Below, piece after piece: positions 16,228-24,894 of a stretch of DNA of 64,000 nucleotides. This DNA is from Palsa-504 sp963834685 (lineage in GTDB: Bacteria; Actinomycetota; Actinomycetes; Streptosporangiales; Streptosporangiaceae), in the NCBI GenBank assembly GCA_963834685.1, contig CAWICW010000025.1, positions 30,185-94,184 of the forward strand, written 5' to 3'. Numbering within the stretch: the first letter of the stretch is position 1; every line of letters starts with the position of its first letter. The position numbers and the translations under genes are program-made. Under the pieces are notes generated by a model that saw only the letters and a program-made list of their open reading frames with translations, did no database searches and was not told the DNA's origin.

Positions 16228-18621
16228 TCAGATCGCGTCCTTGCGTTCCAGGTAGCTCAGCGCGGCCCAGCCGAACGGAACCGGCAGCCAGAAGGTCAGC
16301 AGCCGGAACAGCAGCACCGCGCTGGCCGCCTCGGTGCCGTGCAGCCCGGTCGCCACCAGCCCGGCCGTCAGGGCCGCCTCCACCGCGCCGAGCCCGCCGG
16401 GCGTGGGGATGATCGAGCCGAGGGCGCTACCGGTCAGGTAGACCACCGCGATGCCCGCGAACGCCGCCGACCCGTGGAAGGCCTTGACGCACGCGGCCAG
16501 GCACAGGATGTATGCCACGGTGAGCAGCAGCGCGCCGCCGATGCCCTCGGCCAGCTTGCGCGGCTGCTGCGCGATCTCCAGCAGCCGCGGCAGCACCTGG
16601 CCCAGCGTCGGCGCCACCCGGGCCCGCAGCAGCCGCCGGCCGGCGGGCAGCGCCAGCACGATCCCGGCCGCCACGACCAGCCCGGCCAGCACGAAGTAGG
16701 CCCAGGTCGGCGGGCGGATCGGGTGCTTGGCGTTGGCCCCGGCGATCGCGACGAACACGACCAGCATCAAGATGTGCAGGACGAGGGCCACGACCTGGAC
16801 CACGCCGACGCTGGCCGCCGCGACCGGCGCCGGGATCTTGCGGCGCTGCAGGTAGCGAATGTTGATCGCGGCGCCGCCGACGGCGGCGGGCGTGACCAGC
16901 GTGACGAAGGACCCGGCCAGCTGGGCCAGCAGGGTACGCGGGAAGTTCAGCCGCTCGACCACGAATCCGGACAGCTCCAGCGCCGCGCCGACGTAGGTGA
17001 TGGCCGACAGGGCCAGCGCGATCAGGCCCCAGCGCCAGTCCGCGGCCCGCGTGACGTGGCCGAGGCTGGCCCGCGCGAGCTCGCCCGCGAGCAGGTACAC
17101 CGCGGCGACGGTCGCGACCAGCGTGACCAGGCTGCGGAGCCGGATCCGCTCCAGCTGCACGGGAGCCACCTCGCGGCCGGGGACGGCGGCGAGCAGCCGC
17201 TGGCGCAGGGCGGGCAGGACGTCCCGGCGGCGGCGCAGGGCAGCCCGGGTGGAGCGGGCCAGGGCCGCGCGCTGCAGCAGTGGCACCACGGCGACCAGTT
17301 CGTCCGCCCCCGCCTTCTCCAGCGCCAGATCAGCGGCCCGCTCCGGCCCGACGTAAAGGGCGAGCTCGGCCAGGAGCTGGGCGACGTCCAGGCGCACCTG
17401 CAGGTCGCTGGCGGCCACGTCGCCGTCGCCCGGATCGAGCAGCATGACCTGGCCGTCGCCGGTCAGCAGGATCCGGTCGGCGGTCAGCGACCGGTGCGTG
17501 ACCCGGTGCTCGTGCAGCACGGCCACGGCGTCCCAGATGTTCCGCAGCTCGACGTCGGTAACCCCGGGCTTCCGCTCGGCGAGCGTGGTCCCCTCGTGGT
17601 GATCGAAGGCGAGCACGGCGGCTTCCGGCCCGACCCGGACCACGGCACGCAGCCGGGGCGTGGGCGCGCCCGCGTCTTCGGCCGCGTAGGTCAGCAGGGC
17701 CCGGCGCTCCACGGTCCGGTCCGCCGACAGCGGCGCGCCCCGGGAGACCTGCCCGCGCAGCAGGACCGACCGGTACAGCCGGTAGACGGCGCCGGCCGCC
17801 TGCTGGTCCTTGTCGTAGACGGTGACGTCCAGCCGGTCGCCGGCGCTCGTCGTCGCGGCGTAGTGACGCGATCCAGCCCGGTCAGGGGTCCGCGCTGCCG
17901 AGCGGAGCCGGGCCATCTCGGTCACCTTCCGGTCCGCGCCGGTCAGCGCGGTCGCGATCTCCGCCGCGCTGGGCCGCAGCGACGGACTGCCCGCCACATA
18001 CCGGACGCCCAGGCCGATCGTGCGCCCGATGAGCAGTGTGATCAGGAACGACAGGACGGTCGTGTCCAGGTCGACGAGGTGGACGAGCGCGTAGACGCCG
18101 ACGGCCAGCCACAGGGCGTTCCGCCAGCCCGGCCGGCCCGACAGGCCGATGATCGTCGCGTAGGCCACCAGGCCGGCCAGGTACGGATCCAGCGCCGCGA
18201 CATGGCTGGCGCCCGGGTGGGACATGATGATCGCGTCGTAGAGCCGGGCCGCGACCTCGCGCTGCAGCGCGACGTTGATCACGGCCGCCACGACCGCGGC
18301 CAGGATCCCGGTGGCCACCGCCTCGGCCAGCCGCTGCACCTGGCGCCGGATGAGCTGGCGGACGGCCAGCGCGACGGGAACGATGAGGATGCCGAACAGC
18401 ACCAGGGGCCGGGCCACCACCAGCAGGGTGTGCAGCCGCCCGCTCGCGCCGACGATGTCGGTCTCCACGCCGGTCGTGGTCGCGCTCGCCGCCACGCCGG
18501 CCACCGCCAGCACGATGATCTCGAGGCCCGAGGTGATGCAGCGCAGCAGGTCGACCGGCTTGCGGATCCGGCGCTCGAGCCGGTCCGTGACCTGGATCGC
18601 TCCTGGCTGCGATGGCATCAC
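16228..18621 (-). CDS. LPG-synthase-type flippase (UPF0104/YbhN-like) with N-terminal membrane and pseudokinase domains
   Basis: The 797-residue protein has three parts. Residues about 25-210 hold several membrane helices. Residues about 255-480 form a kinase-like domain (VYDKDQQAAGAVYRLYR, then HEHRVTHRSLTADRILL and VMLLDPGDGDVA). The catalytic Asp of HRD is replaced by Ser (HRS) and DFG reads DPG, so it is probably a pseudokinase. Residues about 510-797 are the eight-helix flippase domain found in MprF/AglD relatives (AGSFVTLVTPAAVGGAAINIRYL and IIPTPGGLGAVEAAL). Without the C-terminal synthase domain it likely moves a lipid or lipid-linked sugar. Similar fusions occur in actinobacteria. 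Confidence 0.85.
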   Translation of the reverse strand: MMPSQPGAIQVTDRLERRIRKPVDLLRCITSGLEIIVLAVAGVAASATTTGVETDIVGASGRLHTLLVVARPLVLFGILIVPVALAVRQLIRRQVQRLAEAVATGILAAVVAAVINVALQREVAARLYDAIIMSHPGASHVAALDPYLAGLVAYATIIGLSGRPGWRNALWLAVGVYALVHLVDLDTTVLSFLITLLIGRTIGLGVRYVAGSPSLRPSAAEIATALTGADRKVTEMARLRSAARTPDRAGSRHYAATTSAGDRLDVTVYDKDQQAAGAVYRLYRSVLLRGQVSRGAPLSADRTVERRALLTYAAEDAGAPTPRLRAVVRVGPEAAVLAFDHHEGTTLAERKPGVTDVELRNIWDAVAVLHEHRVTHRSLTADRILLTGDGQVMLLDPGDGDVAASDLQVRLDVAQLLAELALYVGPERAADLALEKAGADELVAVVPLLQRAALARSTRAALRRRRDVLPALRQRLLAAVPGREVAPVQLERIRLRSLVTLVATVAAVYLLAGELARASLGHVTRAADWRWGLIALALSAITYVGAALELSGFVVERLNFPRTLLAQLAGSFVTLVTPAAVGGAAINIRYLQRRKIPAPVAAASVGVVQVVALVLHILMLVVFVAIAGANAKHPIRPPTWAYFVLAGLVVAAGIVLALPAGRRLLRARVAPTLGQVLPRLLEIAQQPRKLAEGIGGALLLTVAYILCLAACVKAFHGSAAFAGIAVVYLTGSALGSIIPTPGGLGAVEAALTAGLVATGLHGTEAASAVLLFRLLTFWLPVPFGWAALSYLERKDAI

Positions 18622-18855
18622 GGCACGATCGTTTCACCTGGTGGCCCAGCCGCATAGTCGCAGCGCCCGCGGCAAGCGTCCTCAGCCGGCGGCTTTCGGG
18701 TGTCACGGGTGCGGTCTCGGCCGGGCCAGCACCCCCGGATCAGCCAGCAGCGCCTGGTCACGTAGACCCCGTGCAGCTGGCGCCAGCGGTCGGTCCAGGC
18801 GGGCGGCGATGTACCGTCGAGGTCGCTTCAGACCTGGGGAATGCGCCGTGACCGG

Positions 18856-20037
18856 TCAGGGCCACCGCGCGGTCAAGGCGGGCGGTCCTGAGGTCGGGGC
18901 GAACGGGACGGCGTTGAGGGTCCCGTCCGGGGTGTGCTGTGCGGGGTGCTGCCACAGGCCACGTTCCCGCAGGATGGGCAGGACGCCCTCGGCGAACCAG
19001 TAGGCCTCTTCCAGGTGCGGGTAGCCGGACAAGATGAACTCCGACAGGCCGAGCCGGGCGTATTCCTCGATCCGGTCGGCCACCTCGGCGTGGCTGCCGA
19101 CCAGCGCGGTCCCGGCACCGGCCCGGAGCAGGCCGATGCCGGCCCACAGGTTCGGCGAGACCTCCAGGTTGTCCCGGGAGCCGCCGTGCAGTTCGCGCAT
19201 CCGGCGCAGGCCCTCGGACTCGCTGTGTGCCAGTTCCTCCTGCACCTTGCGGATCATCGCCTCGTCGATGTCCTCGATCAGCCGGTTGGCCTGCTGCCAG
19301 GCCTCGTCCGAGGTGTCCCTGGTGATGACGTGCAGCCGGATGCCGTAGCGCACGGTGCGGCCGGCCTCCCGGGCCAGGCCGTCCATCCAGCGCAGCTTGG
19401 CGTCGACCGCGGCGGGCGGCTCGCCCCAGGTCAGGTAGACGTCGGTGTGCCGGGCGGCGACCGGGCCGGCCTCGGCCGAGGAGCCGCCGAAGTACAGCTC
19501 GGGCCGGGGGTCTGGCAGCCGGGCCAGGCGGGCGCCTTCTACCCGCAGGTGGACGCCGTCGTAGCTGACGGTCTCGCCGCGCCATAGCCGGGTGACGATG
19601 TCGAGGAACTCCGCGCACCGGGCGTAGCGCTGCGTCTTGTCCAGGAAGTCGCCGTAGGCTTTCTGCTCGGTGGCCTCGCCGCCGGTGACTACGTTGAGCA
19701 GCAGGCGGCCCTGCGAATGCCGCTGGAAGGTGGCGGCCATCTGGGCCGCCATGGTGGGCGAGATGAGGCCGGGCCGGAACGCCACCAGGAACTTCAGCCG
19801 CTCGGTGACCTCGGTGAGCATCGCGGTCACCAGCCACGCGTCCTCGCACCAGATGCCGGTCGGGGTGAGCGCGGCCTCGAACCCGAGCTGCTCGGCGCTG
19901 CGCGCGACCTGCCCCAGGTAGGCGAGCGTGGCGGGCCGGATCGTGCCCGCCGTGCCGGTCGCGACGCCGTGCCCGCCGCCGACGATGTCGCGGCCGTCGC
20001 CGTTGGTCGGGAGGAACCAGTGGAAGCGCAAGGACAT
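18856..20037 (-). CDS. ssuD: FMNH2-dependent alkanesulfonate monooxygenase
   Basis: A luciferase-fold protein of 393 residues that frees sulfite from alkanesulfonates with reduced FMN. Family landmarks include SLRFHWFLPTNGDGRDI at the start, FEAALTPTGIWCEDAW, FLVAFRPGLISPTMAAQMAATFQ, RLLLNVVTGGE and GSHAEVADRIEEYARLGLSEFILSGYPHLEEAYWFAE near the end. The second Met (20037) is chosen because homologs begin there; 20061 would add eight residues. No ssuABC transporter or ssuE reductase is nearby, so substrate uptake and flavin supply must come from elsewhere. Confidence 0.9.
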   Translation of the reverse strand: MSLRFHWFLPTNGDGRDIVGGGHGVATGTAGTIRPATLAYLGQVARSAEQLGFEAALTPTGIWCEDAWLVTAMLTEVTERLKFLVAFRPGLISPTMAAQMAATFQRHSQGRLLLNVVTGGEATEQKAYGDFLDKTQRYARCAEFLDIVTRLWRGETVSYDGVHLRVEGARLARLPDPRPELYFGGSSAEAGPVAARHTDVYLTWGEPPAAVDAKLRWMDGLAREAGRTVRYGIRLHVITRDTSDEAWQQANRLIEDIDEAMIRKVQEELAHSESEGLRRMRELHGGSRDNLEVSPNLWAGIGLLRAGAGTALVGSHAEVADRIEEYARLGLSEFILSGYPHLEEAYWFAEGVLPILRERGLWQHPAQHTPDGTLNAVPFAPTSGPPALTARWP

Positions 20038-20123
20038 GGATATGACCCTACCCATCCCCATGCGATAATTCCGGCCGGCTTAGTGTGTGGGCTGGAACGC
20101 GGCGGACGCGTATCGTCCCTGGC

Positions 20124-21326
20124 ATGAGGGCTTCGGAGATACGCGAGCTGATCAGGGTCAAGCCGTTGGAGCTTGACGCGACGCGCCGGCGGCTTTCCGC
20201 CTGCCATGACATCGACGACCTGCGCGCGGTGGGGCGCCGGCTGGTCCCGCGCCCGGTCTTCGACTACGTCGACGGCGGGGCCGACCAGGAGGTATCGCTG
20301 CGGGCTAACACCAGGGCGTTCCGGCAGTACCGGTTCCAGCCGCGGACTCTGGTGGATGTGTCGGAAGCCGATACCTCTACCGCGTTCCTCGGCTCCGTCA
20401 CGCCCCTGCCGCTGGCCCTGGCCCCGACCGGGTACACCCGGATGATGCACCCGGCCGGCGAGATCGCCGCGGCCCGCGCGGCGCAAAAGCACGGGCTGCC
20501 GTACACGCTGTCCACCATGGCCACCACCACGATCGAGGCGGTCGCCGAGGGAGCCCAGCCCGATCTGTGGTTCCAGCTATACATCCTGCGCGACAGCGGG
20601 CTGAACAAGGAACTGGTCGACCGGGCCGCGGCGGCCAAGTACCGGGTGCTGGTGGTGACGGTGGACTGCTTCGTAACCGGCCACCGCACCCGGGACCGGC
20701 GCAACGGGCTGGTCATCCCGCCCGAGCTCACCATGCAGACACTGGCCAGCATCGCGGGCAAGCCGGGCTACTGGACCCGGATGCTGCGCAGCCCGGCCAT
20801 CGACTTCGCCAACTTCACCGGGCACGACGCAGTGACCATCGAGGACACCGGGCAGCTGTTCAATCCGGCCATCACCTGGGACGACATCGCCGATCTGCGA
20901 GCCCGCTGGCCAGGCCGGCTGATCGTCAAGGGCCCGCTCGGGCCCGCCGACGCGGCGCGCGCCGTGTCGGTGGGCGCCGATGGCGTGCAGCTGTCCAACC
21001 ACGGCGGACGCCAGCTGGACCGGGCGGTGCCGCCGGTCCACACGGTCAGCACCGTCCGCGACATGGTCGGGCCGGACGTGGCCGTGCTGGTCGATTCGGG
21101 GATCCGGCACGGCTCGGACCTCGCGGTGGCGCTGGCCCTCGGCGCCGACGCGTGCGCCATCGGGCGCGCCTACCTGTACGGGCTGATGGCGGGCGGGGAG
21201 GCGGGGGTCAACAAGGCGCTGGACATCCTGGCCGCGCAGTTCAAGCGAACCATGCAGCTGCTCGGCGTGCGTTCGGCGGCCGAACTGCGTGAGCTCGGGC
21301 CCTCGCTGCTGGCCAAGGGAGCGTGA
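20124..21326 (+). CDS. lldD: FMN-dependent alpha-hydroxy-acid dehydrogenase (L-lactate dehydrogenase type)
   Basis: A 400-residue TIM-barrel flavoprotein oxidising L-lactate or a related 2-hydroxyacid. Visible motifs: FDYVDGGADQE, LALAPTGYTRMMHPAGEIAAARAA, the FMN-contacting WFQLYI, VTVDC, IVKGPL, and the catalytic-base block LSNHGGRQLD with H293. The C-terminus GRAYLYGLMAGGEAGVNKALDIL is standard. The layout is very like mycobacterial LldD2. The ATG at 20124 is preferred; 20085 is an alternative. It is divergent from ssuD and its stop overlaps lysE. Confidence 0.9.
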   Translation: MRASEIRELIRVKPLELDATRRRLSACHDIDDLRAVGRRLVPRPVFDYVDGGADQEVSLRANTRAFRQYRFQPRTLVDVSEADTSTAFLGSVTPLPLALAPTGYTRMMHPAGEIAAARAAQKHGLPYTLSTMATTTIEAVAEGAQPDLWFQLYILRDSGLNKELVDRAAAAKYRVLVVTVDCFVTGHRTRDRRNGLVIPPELTMQTLASIAGKPGYWTRMLRSPAIDFANFTGHDAVTIEDTGQLFNPAITWDDIADLRARWPGRLIVKGPLGPADAARAVSVGADGVQLSNHGGRQLDRAVPPVHTVSTVRDMVGPDVAVLVDSGIRHGSDLAVALALGADACAIGRAYLYGLMAGGEAGVNKALDILAAQFKRTMQLLGVRSAAELRELGPSLLAKGA

Positions 21327-21967
21327 CCGTGGTCTCTAACGGGCAGCTGCTGGGCTTCGCGCTGGCGTCGCTGGTGCTGATCGTCGTCCCCGGGCCGGGG
21401 GTGCTGTTCGTGGTCGGCCGGGCGCTGGCGCATGGGCGCCGGACCGCGCTGGCCACCGCGCTCGGGCACGCCGGGGGCAACTACGTGGTGGCGGCGTGCG
21501 TGGCCGTCGGGCTGGGCTCGCTGCTGCAGCGGTCGGTCCAGGTGTTCGTGATCGTGAAGATCGCGGGCGCGCTGTACCTGATCTGGCTGGGCGTCCACGC
21601 GATCCGGCACCGTAAGTCGCTGGCCGATGCGATGGCGGTGGCGACGCCGCCGCGGGAGGGGTGGCGGGCCGCCCGCGACGGGGCGGTGGTCGGCCTCACC
21701 AACCCCAAGGCGTACATCCTGTTCGGCGCGATCCTGCCGCAGTTCGTGAACCGGGCCGCCGGGCACGTGCCGGAGCAGATGCTGGTCCTAGCGCTGGTGT
21801 CGGTCGCCATCGGGGCGATCTCGGACTGCTCGTGGGGGTTCGCGGCGAGCGCGGTGCGCGCCTGGTTCGCCCGGTCACCACGCCGGATCGAGATGGTTGG
21901 CGGGGCCGGGGGCCTGGCCATGATCGGCGTGGGCGTGACCGTGGCCATCACCGGTCGCCACAGCTGA
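21323..21967 (+). CDS. LysE/RhtB family amino-acid exporter
   Basis: A 214-residue, six-helix membrane protein with the family N-terminus LGFALASLVLIVVPGPGVLFVVGRALAHG, the middle block LIWLGVHAIRHR and GLTNPKAYILFGAILPQFV. RhtB-type exporters extrude neutral amino acids or homoserine lactone-like compounds; the substrate is unknown. GTG at 21323 overlaps the lldD stop (GTGA), so the two are cotranscribed, possibly linking hydroxyacid oxidation with export of a related metabolite. Confidence 0.92.
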   Translation: MTVVSNGQLLGFALASLVLIVVPGPGVLFVVGRALAHGRRTALATALGHAGGNYVVAACVAVGLGSLLQRSVQVFVIVKIAGALYLIWLGVHAIRHRKSLADAMAVATPPREGWRAARDGAVVGLTNPKAYILFGAILPQFVNRAAGHVPEQMLVLALVSVAIGAISDCSWGFAASAVRAWFARSPRRIEMVGGAGGLAMIGVGVTVAITGRHS

Positions 21968-22119
21968 GCCGCCCGGGGCGGGTGAGGCTGAACGGGGTCC
22001 TCTTGCCCGGCGCGAGCGTTCCTGTGTGCGAGGCCCGTGAGCCACTGGCCCCGTAGACGGGAGCACGCCAACCCTGGAAACACCCGGCCCGATCGCCGGC
22101 TGACCATCTAAGCCGCGGT

Positions 22120-22163
22120 GTAAAGGTCGCTTGACATGATGAGAAGGGTAAAGGTACCTTTAC
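22120..22163 (+). promoter_or_regulatory. Promoter and perfect palindromic operator of the XRE/membrane-protein pair
   Basis: TTGACA at 22131-22136 is a consensus -35. GTAAAGGTACCTTTAC at 22148-22163 is a perfect 16-bp palindrome covering the expected -10 (TACCTT at 22155-22160, spacer 18). A matching half site GTAAAGGT lies at 22120-22127. The XRE start codon is only 4 bp after the palindrome, so the mRNA may be leaderless. The layout is that of autorepression by the XRE protein. Confidence 0.75.
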
Positions 22164-22166
22164 ATC

Positions 22167-22373
22167 ATGCGGAACCAGGTCCGGGAGCAGCGCACCCAGC
22201 GGGGTCTGTCGCAGGCCGAGCTGGCGGCGGCGCTGGGCGTGTCGCGGCAGACAGTGATCTCTATCGAGAGCGGCCGGTACCTGCCCTCGCTGCCGCTGGC
22301 GTTCACGATCGCGCGGTTCTTCGACCTGACGGTCGACAAGATGTTCGATCCGGACGAGGAGGCAGGCGCATGA
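22167..22373 (+). CDS. Small XRE-family repressor-like regulator
   Basis: The 68-residue protein is almost entirely a helix-turn-helix: VREQRTQRGLSQAELAAALGVSRQTVISIESGRYLPSLPLAFTIARFFDLTVDKMF. This is the YozG-like subgroup that is usually paired with a small membrane protein. The ATG at 22167 comes right after the palindromic operator with no Shine-Dalgarno site. The stop overlaps the next ATG (ATGA), giving a two-gene operon. Confidence 0.92.
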   Translation: MRNQVREQRTQRGLSQAELAAALGVSRQTVISIESGRYLPSLPLAFTIARFFDLTVDKMFDPDEEAGA

Positions 22374-22798
22374 TGACTTTCATCTCCCCGCGGCTGCGCA
22401 AGCCCGCGGGAATCGTGCTGGCCGGGGCGGTGTTCGCCGCCGCCTGGCTGGTGCGCGGCGGCCCGTTGTGGTGGGTCTCGATCCTGGCCGTGATCGCCGC
22501 CGCCGCCCGCGCGATCTCCTGGTACCGGATGGGCGGCAAGGACACCGACGAGGGCGCGCTGGCCGGGTCCCGGGCGGACGAGCGCCAGAAGCTGCTCAGC
22601 CTGCGGTCGCGGGCCCTCGCCTTCAATCTTGCTGCGATCGCCGCGTTCATCGGCCTGACGGCGGCGATCGCGGTCGAGGCCACCTGGTGGTGGCCGTTCC
22701 TGGTGATACTCGCCGTCGCAGGCTTCGGTTACCTGCTCGGCCTGTCGAATTACGGTATCGCCCAAGAGGACCCGGCGGACGATGACGCCGAGCAGTAG
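22370..22798 (+). CDS. Four-helix membrane protein partnered with the XRE regulator
   Basis: From the ATG at 22370 the 142-residue protein has four hydrophobic segments (about 13-29, 31-47, 84-105, 109-128). A charged cytosolic loop, GGKDTDEGALAGSRADERQKLL, sits between pairs, and the tail is acidic (EDPADDDAEQ). The ADERQKLL loop recalls the DUF2178-like proteins found beside small XRE regulators. A second ATG at 22373 is equally usable. It may sense or buffer a membrane signal that relieves the repressor; that role is inference. Confidence 0.8.
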   Translation: MMTFISPRLRKPAGIVLAGAVFAAAWLVRGGPLWWVSILAVIAAAARAISWYRMGGKDTDEGALAGSRADERQKLLSLRSRALAFNLAAIAAFIGLTAAIAVEATWWWPFLVILAVAGFGYLLGLSNYGIAQEDPADDDAEQ

Positions 22799-22966
22799 GC
22801 GCGACCCTCCCGCGGTTATCAGGGTCCGTCAGGACGGTCCCCATGCTGGCAGGCCACCTTCTGAGAGCAGGTTCCGGCACGGCGACACGTCCCGGGCCGG
22901 GATCATATGGCACCTTGATCCAGAAGAGGGGGACGTGCCAACTCTGCTCGACGTCACCGGTGAGAC

Positions 22967-23770
22967 TCAGGACAGGACGAACCGCTCTACCGCGTTGGCG
23001 AAGCCCTCGTCCTCGTTGGACGTGGTGACGCGGCGGGCGGCTTGCTGGACCTCGTGGCTCGCGTTACCCATGGCGATGCTGAGCCCGGAGTGGGCAAACA
23101 TGAGCACGTCGTTGGGCTGGTCGCCGATCGTGGCGATCTGCTCGGGGGGGATCTGGTAGGTCCGGGAAAGATATTTCACCACGGCGCCCTTGTTGGCGTC
23201 GGGATTGGTGACATCGCAGTAGTACGGCTGAGACCTAGCCGCCGACACGTGGTCGCCCAGGCGCTCGCGTACCGCGTCCACACCCTTCTGGACCGCGTCG
23301 TAGTCATCGCTCACCCCGACGATCTTGGCCACTCCGCTCGACACCGAGGCGAAACTGTCGGTTACCGTCGGGTCGAACTTGACCGTCCAGGCCTCGCGGG
23401 ACACGTGAGGTGCCTTAGCATCCCGGATAAACCAGTCCGCCCCCCGGTAGACCCACACGTCCAGCTCGTGGGAACTGAGCAGCTCGATCACTGGCGGGGT
23501 CACGTCGTCGGGAATGACCTGTTGCTCGATCACCGACATGTCGGGACGGACATACACGCCGCCGTTGAAGGCCGCGATCGGCGTAGTGAGCTGGAGCGGC
23601 TTGATGAGCATTGACATGCCGCGAGGCGGACGGCCGCTGGTGATGGCGAAATGTATCCCGGCCTGCCTCAGCTTCGCGACCGCGGCGATGGCCCGATCGG
23701 TGAGGACTTTGTCCTGGGTTACCAGCGTGCCGTCGACGTCAGCGAGGAACAGTCGGATGGGCGCAGCCAT
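22967..23770 (-). CDS. HAD-IIB (Cof-type) sugar-phosphate phosphatase
   Basis: A 267-residue HAD phosphatase. Motif I is FLADVDGTLV, motif II AITSGRP, the conserved Lys is in DANKGAVVKYL and motif IV is IGDQPNDVLMF. It belongs to the Cof subgroup with a C2 cap and would dephosphorylate sugar phosphates or nucleotides. ATG at 23770 has GGAGG upstream; an in-frame extension to 23878 runs back into the pgl 3' end and is not supported. It follows pgl by 94 bp and may be cotranscribed. Confidence 0.9.
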   Translation of the reverse strand: MAAPIRLFLADVDGTLVTQDKVLTDRAIAAVAKLRQAGIHFAITSGRPPRGMSMLIKPLQLTTPIAAFNGGVYVRPDMSVIEQQVIPDDVTPPVIELLSSHELDVWVYRGADWFIRDAKAPHVSREAWTVKFDPTVTDSFASVSSGVAKIVGVSDDYDAVQKGVDAVRERLGDHVSAARSQPYYCDVTNPDANKGAVVKYLSRTYQIPPEQIATIGDQPNDVLMFAHSGLSIAMGNASHEVQQAARRVTTSNEDEGFANAVERFVLS

Positions 23771-23864
23771 GTTGCCTCCAATTTGGTCCGGTGCCGCCTC
23801 CGCGGCGACCTGTTTGTCCCGCTCGATGCCCCGCGGACCGTCCGGCTGGCCTGCCATCGGGTCC

Positions 23865-24521
23865 TCAGGCCGCCGCACGGTCGGCCATCACCAGGGAGGC
23901 GGCGGCCTCGACGCGGCCTGCCGGGATCGTGGTATCGCCGGCCAGGAGCCTGGCCAGTGGCTCCTTCTTGTCCTCGCCGGTGACCAGCCAGAGGATCTGC
24001 CGGGCCCGCGCCAGCGCCGGGTACGTCAGCGTCATCCGCACCCGCCCCTGATACGGCTCGGTGAGGGCGACCAGGCGATCGGTGACCGACAGGACCGGAT
24101 CGCCCGGTACAAGCGAGGCGGTGTGCCCGTCGGGGCCAAGACCCAGGTGGACAAGATCGAAGTGCTCCGGCAGCAAGGCCGCGTAGCTGGCGGCCGCGGC
24201 CACCAGATCGCTCTCGTTGACCGGCATGGGCCGCACCTGCGCCGGGGCCGAGCCCAGCGCCTTGGTGAGGTGGGTCAGGTTCCGGTCGGGGTCATCGGGC
24301 GGAGCCACGCGCTCGTCCACCTGGTAGATGACGGTCGCGTCCCACGGGACCGTCTGCGACGCCAGCTCGGCGAACATGACCCAGGGGGTGCGCCCGCCGC
24401 TGACCGCGAAATGGAAGCTGCCGCTGGCTGCAACCGCGGCGCGGGCGCGCCCGGCCACGAATGCCGCGCCGGCCCGAGCTACGGCATCGGGATCGGCCAG
24501 AGTTTGGAGTTCGTGGTGCAT
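23865..24521 (-). CDS. pgl: 6-phosphogluconolactonase
   Basis: A 218-residue member of the NagB/6PGL fold that hydrolyses 6-phosphogluconolactone in the oxidative pentose phosphate pathway. Motifs include FAVSGGRTPWVMF (phosphate binding), DERVAPPDDPDRN, LGLGPDGHTASLVPGD with the catalytic His, and MTLTYPALARARQILWLVTG. The usual neighbours zwf, opcA and tal are absent, so this is an orphan copy. It is followed by a HAD sugar-phosphate phosphatase. The start at 24521 matches the family. Confidence 0.92.
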   Translation of the reverse strand: MHHELQTLADPDAVARAGAAFVAGRARAAVAASGSFHFAVSGGRTPWVMFAELASQTVPWDATVIYQVDERVAPPDDPDRNLTHLTKALGSAPAQVRPMPVNESDLVAAAASYAALLPEHFDLVHLGLGPDGHTASLVPGDPVLSVTDRLVALTEPYQGRVRMTLTYPALARARQILWLVTGEDKKEPLARLLAGDTTIPAGRVEAAASLVMADRAAA

Positions 24522-24639
24522 GTCGCTCCCTAATGTGTGTTTAGGGCATGGGTTCGGAACCAGAGACTGTCCTCCTGCGCGCTTGCTCTCGCGCGATGCG
24601 ACCGGCAGAGACGACCAGGCCGCCGGCGAACCTCACGCC

Positions 24640-24833
24640 TTGGACGAGGCGGCTGATGGGCCGATTCTAGCCAGCAAACCCGAGGAGGCGGCCCGCCTGC
24701 AGATCGAGGGACTACCCGCCGACCCCAAGGCCGAGATCCCCCCGAGCAGGCACTGCACATCATCCACAACTTCCTCGCCATCCAATTCCCCCTGCTGCAC
24801 CCCGCCGCCCCGGGACCCGGCGCCGCAACCTGA
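24640..24833 (+). pseudogene. Possible gene remnant with a frameshift in a C-run
   Basis: The gap 24522-24894 holds no intact gene. From 24640 one frame reads LDEAADGPILASKPEEAARLQIEGLPADPKAEIP; at a six-C run (24738-24743) the protein-like reading moves to another frame, PEQALHIIHNFLAIQFPLLHP, ending at TGA 24831-24833. One more C would join them. The family is not recognised. It may be a decayed gene, a sequencing error or chance. Confidence 0.3.
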
Positions 24834-24894
24834 CCCCTAGTGCGGGGCGCGTGGGCCACAAGCGCCGAAATTGCCCGCGGCGGGCGCAGGGAGA

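Noticed and set aside
22045..22065. CCCGTAGACGGG hairpin as a terminator or repeat shared with about 63911
   Set aside because: Only 12 bp are shared and the stem is short; kept only as a note on the right-edge region.
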